From: Mucilaginibacter_A sp965201005
Lineage (GTDB): Bacteria; Bacteroidota; Bacteroidia; Sphingobacteriales; Sphingobacteriaceae
Direction: 5' to 3'
Assembly: GCF_965201005.1 (NCBI RefSeq)
Contig: NZ_OZ241747.1
Span: 1,922,001-1,986,000, forward strand
DNA: 64,000 bases
This document shows positions 24,916 through 33,503 of this stretch, one piece after another. The position numbers and the translations under genes were made by a program. Numbering within the stretch: the first letter of the stretch is position 1; each line of letters starts with the position of its first letter. Below the pieces are notes generated by a model, which saw only the letters and a program-made list of their open reading frames with translations, made no database searches and had not been told where the DNA came from.

Positions 24916-26895
24916 ATGCGTTTTGTTTATCGATTTTTACCGGTCCTGCTTTTGGCAATTTTATCAGGTTATGCTGCAATGGCACAAACTTGTACGGGCA
25001 GCCTTGGCGAACCTGCTTTTAAAGAAACTTTTGGCGCCGGTAAAACTTATGGTTTGGGCACTGCGTTTCAAAATGGCGAAACCAACCTGCAATATGCAGC
25101 TGCGGATTGTGGTGGGGACGATGAAACTTATACCATCACAACATCCCTCGGTTCGGCGTGTAAAGGGGCAACCTGGCAAAACATCGCCCATGACCACACC
25201 GGAGATGAATTCGGGTATTTTATGCTGGTTAACGCATCTTATCTGCCAAGCGTTTTTTACACCAAAAAGGTTGACGGCAGCAAACTCTGCCCAAATACAA
25301 CCTATTTTTTCGGGGCTTATATCATGAATATCCTTCGGGATTTGCCCAAAACCCAAAACTATGCTAAACCAAATATTACCTTTCGGATAGAATCGGTAAG
25401 CGGTAATTTACTGGGTAGTTATAACACAGGCGATATTCCTGCCATCAAAGAAAACGATCCGGTTGTCTTTACACAATACGGCGGTTTTTTTAAATCCACT
25501 ACAAGCGGTGAAGACTTGATTATCAAAATGATAAACAACGCGCCCGGTGGTGCGGGCAATGATTTTGCCATGGACGATATTACTTTCAGCCCCTGCGGAG
25601 AGTTGATCCAGACGGGTTTTGGTGTGGTAACAGATAATACTTCCAGGAGTGCTTGTGTGCATGATAATTTGAATTATAATTTAGTTTCTAAGCAAACAGG
25701 ATACAATGATCCTGATTATCAATGGCAGCAAAATTTTAATGATGGCCATGGCTGGGTAAACATTCCCGGGGCAAAATCCCCGACTTTACCGGTTAGCCTC
25801 AACAATGTTGCCGCCGGTGCTCATGAGTATCGGGTCGGGATTATCAATCAGGCACAAATCGGATCAGAATCCTGCCGTATTTATTCTTATCCGCTTATTG
25901 TCAATGTTTATGCCCCTCCGGCTGTAACTGTTTCACCTAAAACGAACACCTGCATTGGCCAGCCTTTATATTTAAGTTCTACCGGTGGCGACAGTTATTT
26001 GTGGACCGGGCCTAATAATTTTACTTCTACCGAAAGTAGTCCGGTGGTCACCAGCCATGCCGATATAATTGATAATGGCACTTATCAAGTAACCGTTTTT
26101 AACCACGGCTGCGCTACAACGCAGCAAACGCAGGTTTCGGTTTTTCCTGCACCATCAGTAGCACCTTTAAATGATCTAACCATTTGCGAAGGAAATGCGG
26201 TGCAGCTAAATGGGATTGGTACCAACGTAACACATTATAAGTGGTTGCCTGCAACCGGTTTGAGCAACGCCAATATTGCAAACCCGATTGCATCACCGGC
26301 GGCAACAACTACTTATCAGCTTTCGGTAAACAATGATGGCTGCCCGGAAGTAGCACCAACGGCTTCGTTAACAGTTACTGTATTAAAAAAACCTGTGGCG
26401 GATGCCGGGAAACCTGTAAAAATATTTGAGGGGGAAAGCGTCCGTTTGCAGGGAAAAATTACCGGGACGAGCAGCAATACTTTCTGGGGGCCTGCATCTT
26501 ATCTGGATAACCCCAACTCTTTAATGCCGCTTGCCACGCCGCCCGGCGATATAACTTATACATTGCACGCCGCTGCTGCAATGGGCTGCGGCGAAAGCAC
26601 CAGTACTGTTTTTATCAGGGTTTTTAAAAAACTGATCATCCCGAACAGCTTCAGCCCAAATAATGACGGTGTGAACGATTTGTGGAACATTGCCAATATA
26701 GACAGCTACCCGCTGGCCGAGGTGAACATTTACAACCGCTACGGTAATCTGGTTTTCCATAGCATTGGCTACCCAAAAGGCTGGAACGGCACTTATAACT
26801 ACAAGCCGTTATCAGTTGGTACGTATTATTATGTAATTGATTTAAAGGAAGATAACTTACCTAAAAAGGCCGGATGGCTGCTGCTTGTACGATAA
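24916..26895 (+). CDS. T9SS-exported Ig-like protein (gliding-motility type B CTD)
   Basis: A 659-residue secreted protein. A signal peptide (about 1-24, ending AMAQT) is followed by a region of about 200 residues with MAM/lectin-like features, then several PKD/Ig-like repeats (about residues 260-560, with recurring GxYxVTVxNxGC-type strands), and a C-terminal domain starting PNSFSPNNDGVND and ending GTYYYVIDLKED then WLLLVR. The last is the type B sorting domain (gliding motility-associated C-terminal domain) that directs type IX secretion. Likely a cell-surface or secreted adhesin; the ligand is unknown. A GTAC variant of the dispersed motif lies at 26603. Confidence 0.88.
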   Translation: MRFVYRFLPVLLLAILSGYAAMAQTCTGSLGEPAFKETFGAGKTYGLGTAFQNGETNLQYAAADCGGDDETYTITTSLGSACKGATWQNIAHDHTGDEFGYFMLVNASYLPSVFYTKKVDGSKLCPNTTYFFGAYIMNILRDLPKTQNYAKPNITFRIESVSGNLLGSYNTGDIPAIKENDPVVFTQYGGFFKSTTSGEDLIIKMINNAPGGAGNDFAMDDITFSPCGELIQTGFGVVTDNTSRSACVHDNLNYNLVSKQTGYNDPDYQWQQNFNDGHGWVNIPGAKSPTLPVSLNNVAAGAHEYRVGIINQAQIGSESCRIYSYPLIVNVYAPPAVTVSPKTNTCIGQPLYLSSTGGDSYLWTGPNNFTSTESSPVVTSHADIIDNGTYQVTVFNHGCATTQQTQVSVFPAPSVAPLNDLTICEGNAVQLNGIGTNVTHYKWLPATGLSNANIANPIASPAATTTYQLSVNNDGCPEVAPTASLTVTVLKKPVADAGKPVKIFEGESVRLQGKITGTSSNTFWGPASYLDNPNSLMPLATPPGDITYTLHAAAAMGCGESTSTVFIRVFKKLIIPNSFSPNNDGVNDLWNIANIDSYPLAEVNIYNRYGNLVFHSIGYPKGWNGTYNYKPLSVGTYYYVIDLKEDNLPKKAGWLLLVR

Positions 26896-27059
26896 GCACC
26901 AATTAAAATTGAATACTGGTTTTGATGATTTTTATGCCGATAAAAGAAGTCTCCTGATTGTAACCCTGATCAAAACTCTCCAGCAGGTTTTTTATACGAT
27001 AAAAGAAGCATTTGCCCCCGGAACCAACTATATTGCCTGTTCAAATTTTCCACCCGAAC

Positions 27060-29063
27060 ATGAACAAGTATTTTACCGGTTTTGCCCTGGCCGTTTCTTG
27101 CGTAATGCTGCTTACGGCTTCCCTTTATGCACAGCGAAGGCGCGCAGTTGATCCGAATGATTCGATTGCCTCCAACTACAATCCGCATGAACTGTTTTCG
27201 CCCAGTTTTTATACAGAGAAGGGAAGCGGGTTTCATTCTCCTGATGGTTCTCCGGGACCGAAATACTGGCAAAACAAGGCTGATTATCAGTTAAACGCTA
27301 AAATTGACACTTCAACCAAAACCTTAACGGCCACAGAAAATATTACTTACACCAACAACAGCCCGGCCGCGTTGCCTTATTTGTGGCTGCAGCTTGACCA
27401 AAATACCTATGTAAAAACAGCACGCTCCAATTTTGTGACCGGTCGGCCAGCTACCGAACACACCAAAGGTTACGAATTTGAATCGGTAGAAATTATAATC
27501 AATGGTAAAGCGCAAACCGTAAACTACATCGTTAATGATACACGGATGCAAATCCGTTTGCCAAATGCGGTAAACGGGAACGGCGGAAAAGTTAGTTTGC
27601 AGATTAAATATCATTACACAATTCCGGGAACTTTTGGCAACCGAACGGATTATAACCAAACTAAAAACGGCAAGATTTATGAGATTGCACAGTGGTTTCC
27701 GCGGTTGTGTGTTTATGATGATGCTACTGGCTGGGACACATTGCCATTTTTAGGTGCAGGCGAATTTTATTTAGAATATGGTGATATTGATTATAAAGTG
27801 AATGTGCCCTGGGATATGATCGTGGCCGGTTCCGGTGAGTTTCAAAACCCGAAAGAAGTATTGACTACGAAACAAATCTCTTTACTGGAAAAAGCGCGTA
27901 ACAGTGATAAAACGATCATGATCCGATCTGCTGCGGAGATAAAAGATCCGGCTTCCCGTCCGGTGCAAAAAGGAACTTTAACCTGGCATTTTTTAATGAA
28001 GAACACGCGCGATGTGGCTTTCGGTGCTTCAAATGCTTATATGTGGGATGCGGCGCGCGTTAATCTCCCCAACGGGAAAAAATCTATGGCCATGTCTGTT
28101 TATCCAATAGAAAGTTCTGGCAACGATGCCTGGGGGCGCGCCACAGAATATTTAAAAGGTTCTATCGAATATTTCTCACAGAAATGGTTTGTATATCCCT
28201 GGCCGGTTGCCGTTAACGAAGCCGGAACTGCGGGCGGAATGGAATATCCGGGAATTGTTTTTGACGGTATTTATGATAAAGGCAAAGAGCTTTTTTGGGT
28301 AACGGCGCACGAGATTGGGCATAACTGGTTCCCGATGATTGTGGGTAGCAACGAACGCCGTTTTGCCTGGATGGACGAAGGTTTCAACACGTTTATTGAC
28401 GTTTATGCTTCGGATGCGTTCAACAAAGGTGAGTTTGCACCCAAACGGGATGGCGAATATGCGCCCGGCGGCGGCTTTCCGGCAGATGAAATTGTGCCGA
28501 CGATCATCGACCCGGACGCGCCAATAATCATGACGGCTGCCGATGCGATCAAAGAAAAATATCGCCATCCGATTGCGTATTTCAAACCTGCTTTTGGTTT
28601 GGTTTTGCTGCGCGAACAAGTGTTGGGCAAAGAGCGTTTTGATTATGCTTTCCGAAAATACATCCACGATTGGGCGTACAAACACCCGCGTCCGGATGAT
28701 TTTTTCCGCGAGATGGAAAACGGGGCAGGAGAAGATCTATCCTGGTTTTGGAAAGGCTGGTTTTATAACAACTGGAAACTCGATTTGGCCATCCACGATG
28801 TACAATATCAAAAAACAGGTGATAAAAGAAGCATCCGTATTACGATTGCAAACCTCGAAAAAATGGCCATGCCCTTTACTTTAGAACTGACTTATAAAGA
28901 TGGCAGCAAGCAATGTCAACACTTCCCGGTAGAAACCTGGCTGCAAAACAAAGCCATCACTTTTGAGCTGCCGGTTACGCAGGATGTTATGAAAGTTGAA
29001 ATTGATCCTGACCATGCGTTGCCGGATGTGGATCGGGGAAATAATGTTTGGAAGGTGCGGTAG
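27060..29063 (+). CDS. Secreted M1 family zinc metallopeptidase
   Basis: A 667-residue protein from MNKYFTGFALAVSC; an in-frame start at 27012 lacks a signal peptide N-terminus and is rejected. A signal peptide ends near SLYAQ. The N-terminal beta domain contains GSPGPKYWQNKADY. The catalytic site HEIGHNWFPMIVGSNE supplies HEXXH and, 18 residues on, the second glutamate in WMDEGFNTF. Members trim N-terminal residues from peptides. The gene has a paralogue at 43014-45032 with the same arrangement. A motif copy lies 49 bp upstream (27000) and another inside (28823). Confidence 0.9.
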   Translation: MNKYFTGFALAVSCVMLLTASLYAQRRRAVDPNDSIASNYNPHELFSPSFYTEKGSGFHSPDGSPGPKYWQNKADYQLNAKIDTSTKTLTATENITYTNNSPAALPYLWLQLDQNTYVKTARSNFVTGRPATEHTKGYEFESVEIIINGKAQTVNYIVNDTRMQIRLPNAVNGNGGKVSLQIKYHYTIPGTFGNRTDYNQTKNGKIYEIAQWFPRLCVYDDATGWDTLPFLGAGEFYLEYGDIDYKVNVPWDMIVAGSGEFQNPKEVLTTKQISLLEKARNSDKTIMIRSAAEIKDPASRPVQKGTLTWHFLMKNTRDVAFGASNAYMWDAARVNLPNGKKSMAMSVYPIESSGNDAWGRATEYLKGSIEYFSQKWFVYPWPVAVNEAGTAGGMEYPGIVFDGIYDKGKELFWVTAHEIGHNWFPMIVGSNERRFAWMDEGFNTFIDVYASDAFNKGEFAPKRDGEYAPGGGFPADEIVPTIIDPDAPIIMTAADAIKEKYRHPIAYFKPAFGLVLLREQVLGKERFDYAFRKYIHDWAYKHPRPDDFFREMENGAGEDLSWFWKGWFYNNWKLDLAIHDVQYQKTGDKRSIRITIANLEKMAMPFTLELTYKDGSKQCQHFPVETWLQNKAITFELPVTQDVMKVEIDPDHALPDVDRGNNVWKVR

Positions 29064-29124
29064 ATAAAAGGGAAAGCCGAAAACCTAATAGAGTAGGCAC
29101 TACACAATAAATAAAAATAAAAAA

Positions 29125-29358
29125 ATGTCAAATTATTACTGTCAATGCTGCGGAAGCAAGTATTCAAGTGTTTCGAGCTTAACATCAAGTTCCTGTTCAA
29201 AAAATCCTGATGGACAGCATCATGTTTTTTATGAAGGAAGTGAAAAATCACAATACACTTGTAAATACTGTGGAAGTAAATACTATAGTATTTCAAGTTT
29301 AACGGCCAGTTCTTGTTCAAAAAATCCAAACCGCAAACATCATAGTCCAGCGGTGTAA
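29125..29358 (+). CDS. Small tandem zinc-finger-like protein (77 aa)
   Basis: A 77-residue protein made of two similar units of about 33 residues: YYCQCCGSKYSSVSSLTSSS then CSKNPDGQHH, and YTCKYCGSKYYSISSLTASS then CSKNPNRKHH. Each has the pattern CxxCG-x(n)-C-x(6)-HH, a likely zinc-binding fold. I do not identify the family firmly; similar CxxCG...C...H small proteins occur near mobile and restriction genes in Bacteroidota. It is A/T-rich and starts 65 bp before the DUF262/HNH gene, with the same orientation, so the two may function together. Confidence 0.7.
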   Translation: MSNYYCQCCGSKYSSVSSLTSSSCSKNPDGQHHVFYEGSEKSQYTCKYCGSKYYSISSLTASSCSKNPNRKHHSPAV

Positions 29359-29422
29359 AGTAAGTAAATGTTGCTTTATTTATATAAACTTTGTTTAATA
29401 AAAACAAAAAATTGTTTTAATC

Positions 29423-31090
29423 ATGCAAGAAAACCAGATAACTAATACAGAGAAAAATACTTCTAAAAACATAAAACAACTTTTTGAAAGTTCTGAAAGC
29501 ATCAGAATTCCAGCTTATCAAAGAGCTTTTAGTTGGGAGACAAAACATTGTTCTCAATTTCTTGAAGATCTTTTAGAACAAAAGGGAAAAACTTATTATT
29601 TAGGGCAATTTCTATTTGAAGAAGTAGGTCATACACTTTTCATAATAGATGGACAACAAAGACTTACAACAACTATTATATTTATTTCTGCTATTACAAA
29701 AATATTATATTCGAAAGGGACAAATACTGATAGCATCTATCAAATTTATTTTCGAGAAGATTTGTTTGAAACGGTGGATGAAGATCAAATCTTGTTTAAA
29801 AAAGTTACTCAAAAACATCTTGTTCCAGAAGTAGATAATACTGACACAATCTCACAAAAAAGAATCGTTGAAGCCTATGAATTTTTTGTAGAAAAATTAA
29901 ATAAACTTGATATAGAAAGTTTAGAGTTAATTCAAGGGACATTGGAAAATGCAGTAATTAGTACATTTTTCATTTCAAATAAAATTGAAGCAACACAAGT
30001 TTTCGAATATCAAAATAATCGCGGGAAAGAGTTATCACGCTTTGAAATAATTAAAGCTTACTTAATGCATCAAATTTATATCCAAAGTTTAGATGTTAAT
30101 CAAGCAAATAATGATATTAATAAAATTCAATTTTTAATTTCTAAAGCATACAGAAATATTGAAGCAGTTGAAGGATACTTTTCTGAGAATGAATTATTAA
30201 GTAACTACTGTAGCTTGTTCTATAATACTGGAGGAAATCTTGAAGCTATTAAAGAACGTTTGGGTAAAGAAGAAAACAAAACAAGATGGATAAAATTATT
30301 TTTTGAAAACTTTGTAGAATTGACACTTTGTGCCAAACGTATTGTAAATAATAAAAATCAATTAGGAATAATAAATCTTTTCTTTGTTGGTAATGAAGCC
30401 AACTGGAAAATAGTCTTGTTAACACTTTTTATAAATGAAGAAAATTCAGGAGATACTTATAAAAGAATATTAAAACTTTTAGAAATTCTTTGTTTTAAAC
30501 TAAAATTAGGCGATTATCGGACAGACCATTTACCTGATTTTTCTAAAAAATATTTTGACAAAAGTGACAATTATAATATAAGTAACTTATATCAAAGCAT
30601 TAAAAATGCAACTGGAAATGGTTTTAAAGGATACTGGAATAACAATGAAAATTTTAAAAACTTAATAGTAAACCATTTTGACAATCAGAATAATCATTAT
30701 CATAGAAGTGTTATAAAGTTTGTATTATGGCAATATGAAAACAGTATAAGGATTAAAAAAAACTCTGGGGTTTTATTAGATAAAGACCAATACGATAATT
30801 ACACAATTGAACATATTCAACCTCAAAAACCAGCTAATGAAAAAAATTCTGAGAACTTCACAAATAATTATCTACATAAAGCAGGAAACCTATCCTTATT
30901 AACTAATATCCAGAATAGTAAGTTTAATAATAAACCCTTTGAAAATAAAAAGGAACTTTATCAAGATACTGCACTGTCTAGTTATACTGAAATTAGAGCA
31001 AAATCACAATGGAAAGAAACTGAAATTCAAGAAAGACATACTAATATTTCTAATTTTGTAAAAGAGTATTTTGACACTACCAACTTATAA
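29423..31090 (+). CDS. DUF262/HNH (GmrSD-like) putative defence nuclease
   Basis: A 555-residue protein. The N-terminal DUF262 domain shows RIPAYQRAFSWE (about 28-39) and IIDGQQRLTTTI (about 75-86), the latter resembling the NTP-binding DGQQR motif of GmrS. The C-terminal DUF1524 region shows YTIEHIQPQKP (about 453-463) and NLSLLTNIQNSKFNN, an HNH-type nuclease pattern. Related single-chain proteins (GmrSD, BrxU, SspE-like) restrict modified foreign DNA or act in phosphorothioate-based defence. The gene is markedly A/T-rich, has no dispersed-motif copy and lies in an island with toxin-antitoxin genes. Substrate and modification are not deducible. Confidence 0.87.
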   Translation: MQENQITNTEKNTSKNIKQLFESSESIRIPAYQRAFSWETKHCSQFLEDLLEQKGKTYYLGQFLFEEVGHTLFIIDGQQRLTTTIIFISAITKILYSKGTNTDSIYQIYFREDLFETVDEDQILFKKVTQKHLVPEVDNTDTISQKRIVEAYEFFVEKLNKLDIESLELIQGTLENAVISTFFISNKIEATQVFEYQNNRGKELSRFEIIKAYLMHQIYIQSLDVNQANNDINKIQFLISKAYRNIEAVEGYFSENELLSNYCSLFYNTGGNLEAIKERLGKEENKTRWIKLFFENFVELTLCAKRIVNNKNQLGIINLFFVGNEANWKIVLLTLFINEENSGDTYKRILKLLEILCFKLKLGDYRTDHLPDFSKKYFDKSDNYNISNLYQSIKNATGNGFKGYWNNNENFKNLIVNHFDNQNNHYHRSVIKFVLWQYENSIRIKKNSGVLLDKDQYDNYTIEHIQPQKPANEKNSENFTNNYLHKAGNLSLLTNIQNSKFNNKPFENKKELYQDTALSSYTEIRAKSQWKETEIQERHTNISNFVKEYFDTTNL

Positions 31091-31110
31091 ATACGCTTTC
31101 TATTTAATTG

Positions 31111-31326
31111 TCAAATGTTGTAAACATCTAAATAGGCAGGTAAGCGAAATTCTTTTAATTTTTCTTGAATTTCAATAAGTGATTTCTCGATATCTCTTAG
31201 CTTGGCAGCATCTTCATATCTGTTAAGTTTAACGATAATATCTTTTTGTTGAATAATTGTTTGCAACGATTCTTCAATATTGTTGATTATTCTTTTGTTA
31301 TTATCATTAAAAGTCTTTGTACTCAT
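31111..31326 (-). CDS. Small UVR-motif protein (71 aa)
   Basis: A 71-residue helical protein. The segment IIVKLNRYEDAAKLRDIEKS (about residues 29-48) fits the UVR motif found in UvrB, UvrC and ClpC, where it mediates protein-protein contact; the rest is predicted coiled coil. It ends 20 bp after the convergent DUF262/HNH gene and follows a VapC-like gene on the same strand by 22 bp. It may be an adapter of a protease or nuclease, but the function is unknown. Confidence 0.6.
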   Translation of the reverse strand: MSTKTFNDNNKRIINNIEESLQTIIQQKDIIVKLNRYEDAAKLRDIEKSLIEIQEKLKEFRLPAYLDVYNI

Positions 31327-31348
31327 CTAAGTATTGTTAAAGTTTATT

Positions 31349-31741
31349 TTATGCATTAAAAGGATCAACAACTTTTAAACCTCTAATATTTTTGAAATCA
31401 CCAACATTATGTGTAATCAAAGTAAGATCATATATAAGTGCAGTTGCAGAAATAATAGCATCCGGTAATTTTACTTTATGTTGTTTGCGTATTTCAGCGG
31501 TTTTAAGTTTAATTGGTTGTTCCAGTTCTATTACTTTAGTTATGTCGATAAAATTATGAACGGCTGCTAAATCTTTTTCGTTAGTAGTTTTCCAACACAG
31601 CAATTCTATTTCTGTAATGGCAGAAATAATGGGTTGTTGGTTTAGAAATAAATCGTCCATAAATTTTTCAGACGAAGGTGGAAACTGTTGCTGCAAAAAG
31701 TAAATAACAGTATTAGTATCGCAAATATATTCTATTCCCAT
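31349..31741 (-). CDS. VapC-like PIN domain toxin
   Basis: A 130-residue PIN-domain ribonuclease. The four acidic active-site residues are visible: Asp in YICDTNTV (about residue 8), Glu in ITEIELLCW (about 42), Asp in KLPDAIISA (about 94) and Asp in THNVGDFKN (about 113). The N-terminal start overlaps the stop region of the antitoxin-like gene by 10 bp, as is typical for type II toxin-antitoxin pairs. VapC proteins cut RNA, often tRNA. The pair is A/T-rich and in the accessory island. Confidence 0.88.
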   Translation of the reverse strand: MGIEYICDTNTVIYFLQQQFPPSSEKFMDDLFLNQQPIISAITEIELLCWKTTNEKDLAAVHNFIDITKVIELEQPIKLKTAEIRKQHKVKLPDAIISATALIYDLTLITHNVGDFKNIRGLKVVDPFNA

Positions 31742-31941
31742 CCGTTACGCAATTCGTTCAATTGGCTGTCAACTTCCGCCAAAGTTTGTTTTGTCATGCT
31801 GCCCTTATATTTGTCAACATTAATTATTGCTTTAGATTTAGCTTCATCTTTGTGTAAACGGATCAGTTGCAAAAGCTCTAAATCCTCCAAAAGCTTTAAG
31901 GCTTTGTCGTTGATAATGTCTATCGTTACGGTTTGTATCAT
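31732..31941 (-). CDS. VapB-like antitoxin (69 aa)
   Basis: A 69-residue protein encoded immediately upstream of, and overlapping, the PIN-domain toxin gene. It is highly charged and helical (KALKLLEDLELLQLIRLHKD), with a Lys-rich middle and C-terminal LAEVDSQLNELRNGWE. It has no clear DNA-binding motif that I can name, so the antitoxin role rests on size and position. Likely autoregulated with its toxin in the usual manner; no operator could be identified by eye. Confidence 0.7.
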   Translation of the reverse strand: MIQTVTIDIINDKALKLLEDLELLQLIRLHKDEAKSKAIINVDKYKGSMTKQTLAEVDSQLNELRNGWE

Positions 31942-32008
31942 GTTTTAAATTTATGGTTTATTTGTAAATAATCCTATTCTCCTGGTTTTGAGGCTTAAAA
32001 ACTTTAAA

Positions 32009-32116
32009 ATGATAACCAAAAAAGATATAGCAGATCAATTACTTGATTACCTGCAACAGCTGGTCGTATTAACAATAGTTGATGTAAGTGCTTTATCTGT
32101 TCACCGCATGTTTTAA
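32009..32116 (+). pseudogene. Possible truncated 35-aa gene remnant
   Basis: A 35-codon frame beginning MITKKDIADQLLDYLQQ and ending at a TAA. The N-terminus resembles a recurrent small Bacteroidota protein whose members continue with a Leu/Trp-rich LxDLVDWAE stretch, which is missing here. It may be a short remnant of a disrupted gene in the island boundary. The likeness is from memory only and the piece is short, so confidence is low. Confidence 0.25.
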
Positions 32117-32218
32117 TAAGAGTTATAACCTATAGGTTAGTAAGCCATCCCGTCAGCATAAGGCAAACCTTTAATAAACAAAGCAAAAACCCTCGATAAA
32201 AACAGCAAATTCCTAACG

Positions 32219-32472
32219 GGAAAGGCCATTAACCTGCGGAGAAAGCCCTGTTTCCTGCGGAGAATAACCAGATTCTCCGCAGGAAAGAGGCTTTTCTAAA
32301 GGGGAAACAGCGTTTTCTCCACAGGAAAGCCTGGATTCTCGTCAGGAAATAGGCTTTTCTAAACAGGAAACAGCAAAATACACGCAGGAAAGTGGACATT
32401 CCCGTTTAGAAAAGCCTCTTTCTCCACTGGAAAACGTTCATTCTCCACACGAAAACGTCATGTCTTTTCAAA
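32219..32472. repeat. 21-bp phased quasi-palindromic tandem repeat
   Basis: Twelve units keep an exact 21-bp step: the A of GGAAA/GAGAA falls at 32221, 32242, 32263, 32284, 32305, 32326, 32347, 32368, 32389, 32410, 32431 and 32452. Units are degenerate, with consensus GGAAA-N7-TTCTCCACA, and are quasi-palindromic (GGAGAA/TTCTCC). Unit 3 has 9-bp perfect arms GCGGAGAAT / ATTCTCCGC. A 14-bp perfect inverted copy joins 32351-32364 with 32404-32417. Two units carry in-frame stops (TTCTAA), so no long ORF results. Confidence 0.85.
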
Positions 32473-32556
32473 ACTCATTCCGCTCTAAACCAGAGAAAGG
32501 CTGCACAAAATTGTAGTTCTAACTCATTACTCATATTAAAACAAATCACACAAAAA

Positions 32557-32599
32557 AGGCTGATAAAAACAGTTCTGTTAAAACCGTTTTCTTCAGCCT
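32557..32599 (-). terminator. Terminator of SDR gene
   Basis: On the minus strand AGGCTGA pairs with TCAGCCT, with a further 5-bp inner stem AAAAC/GTTTT, followed by TTTTTTG. It is 44 bp past the SDR stop. The ascending arm carries GATAAAAACAG, a partial motif. Confidence 0.65.
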
Positions 32600-32642
32600 G
32601 AAATATAAAGATGCTTCTTTTAGCACCTAAAATTAAATCGTA

Positions 32643-33407
32643 TTACAACATCATTCCGCCGGAAACTTCAATGCGTTGGCCGTTAATCCATTTGGCGTCT
32701 TCAGTACACAAAAACGCAACTACGCCACCAATATCATCTGGCAGACCAACACGGCCTAAGGCAGTTACGCTGGCTATTTGTTTGTTGGTTGCTTCATCAT
32801 CGCGCACGTGGCCGCCGCCAAAATCAGTTTCGATGGCACCGGGCGCAACTATATTTGCCGCAATTCCCCGCGGACCTAATTCTTTTGCCAAATAACGGGT
32901 AAGTGTTTCAATTGCACCTTTCATGGAACCGTAAGCCGAAGAACCGGGGAAAGAAAAACGCGCCAAACCGGAAGAAATATTGATGATCCGGCCGCCGTTG
33001 TTTAAAAACGGCAGGGCTTTTTGTGTTAAAAAGAAAACGCCTTTATAGTGGATGTTCATTACGTAATCAAACTGCTGTTCGGTGGTTTCTGCAAAAGGCG
33101 CGTATAAGGCTGTCCCGGCGTTGTTGATCAGGAAATCAAAATTCGGGCTGCCTGTTTTCTCTTGCAAATGGCCGGTCATTTTCCCGACAAAATCATCAAA
33201 TGCTTTTACATTGCTGGTATCCAGTTGCAGGGCAAAAGCTTTTTGTCCTAAGGCTTCAATCTGCGCTACAACTTTGTCTGCTTCATCTTTGTTGCTGTTG
33301 TAAGTCAGCACCACATCAATGCCTTTTTTGGCAATGCTGATGGCCATGTTTTTTCCAAGTCCGCGGCTGCCGCCGGTAACCAATGCTATTTTACTGTTTG
33401 CTGCCAT
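32643..33407 (-). CDS. SDR family NAD(P)-dependent oxidoreductase
   Basis: A 254-residue classical short-chain dehydrogenase starting MAANSKIALVTGGSRGLG; a longer in-frame start at 33467 is rejected. TGGSRGLG (about 10-17) is the cofactor-binding motif, NNAG (about 95-98) the central strand motif, Ser in ISSGLARFSF and YGSMKGAIE (Tyr-xxx-Lys) the active site, and ending in SGGMML. NADP use is suggested by the arginine after the second glycine; the substrate is unknown. It lies 96 bp downstream of an AraC-type regulator on the same strand, which may control it. Confidence 0.87.
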   Translation of the reverse strand: MAANSKIALVTGGSRGLGKNMAISIAKKGIDVVLTYNSNKDEADKVVAQIEALGQKAFALQLDTSNVKAFDDFVGKMTGHLQEKTGSPNFDFLINNAGTALYAPFAETTEQQFDYVMNIHYKGVFFLTQKALPFLNNGGRIINISSGLARFSFPGSSAYGSMKGAIETLTRYLAKELGPRGIAANIVAPGAIETDFGGGHVRDDEATNKQIASVTALGRVGLPDDIGGVVAFLCTEDAKWINGQRIEVSGGMML

Positions 33408-33503
33408 GTTTTTATGTTTTAAATTAACAGCACAAAGATCAGCATTACTGATAAACCTGTTTTGCAAACTTCAATCCATTGCTTGCAAGATTCAAATATT
33501 GGC

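Larger units (their letters stand above)
31942..32642. other. Intergenic: gene remnant and 21-bp array
   Basis: A 701-bp stretch without a full gene. It holds a short ORF at 32009-32116 listed separately, a variant of the dispersed motif at 32197, a 12-unit 21-bp phased repeat array (32219-32472), a hairpin at 32557-32599 that is a terminator for the minus-strand SDR gene, and a motif copy at 32611. Nothing else is seen. Confidence 0.6.

Noticed and set aside
28176..28685. 169-codon minus-strand ORF inside the first M1 peptidase gene
   Set aside because: It is antisense to a well-conserved zinc-peptidase region, with composition expected of a shadow frame.
28835..32196. Absence of the motif as proof of transfer of the island
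   Set aside because: Gaps of 2-2.7 kb also occur in ordinary regions (for example 22061-24813), so the absence alone is weak; base composition and gene content carry the argument.
32219..32472. CRISPR array
   Set aside because: Units are degenerate, 21 bp, directly abutting and have no distinct spacers; no cas genes are near.
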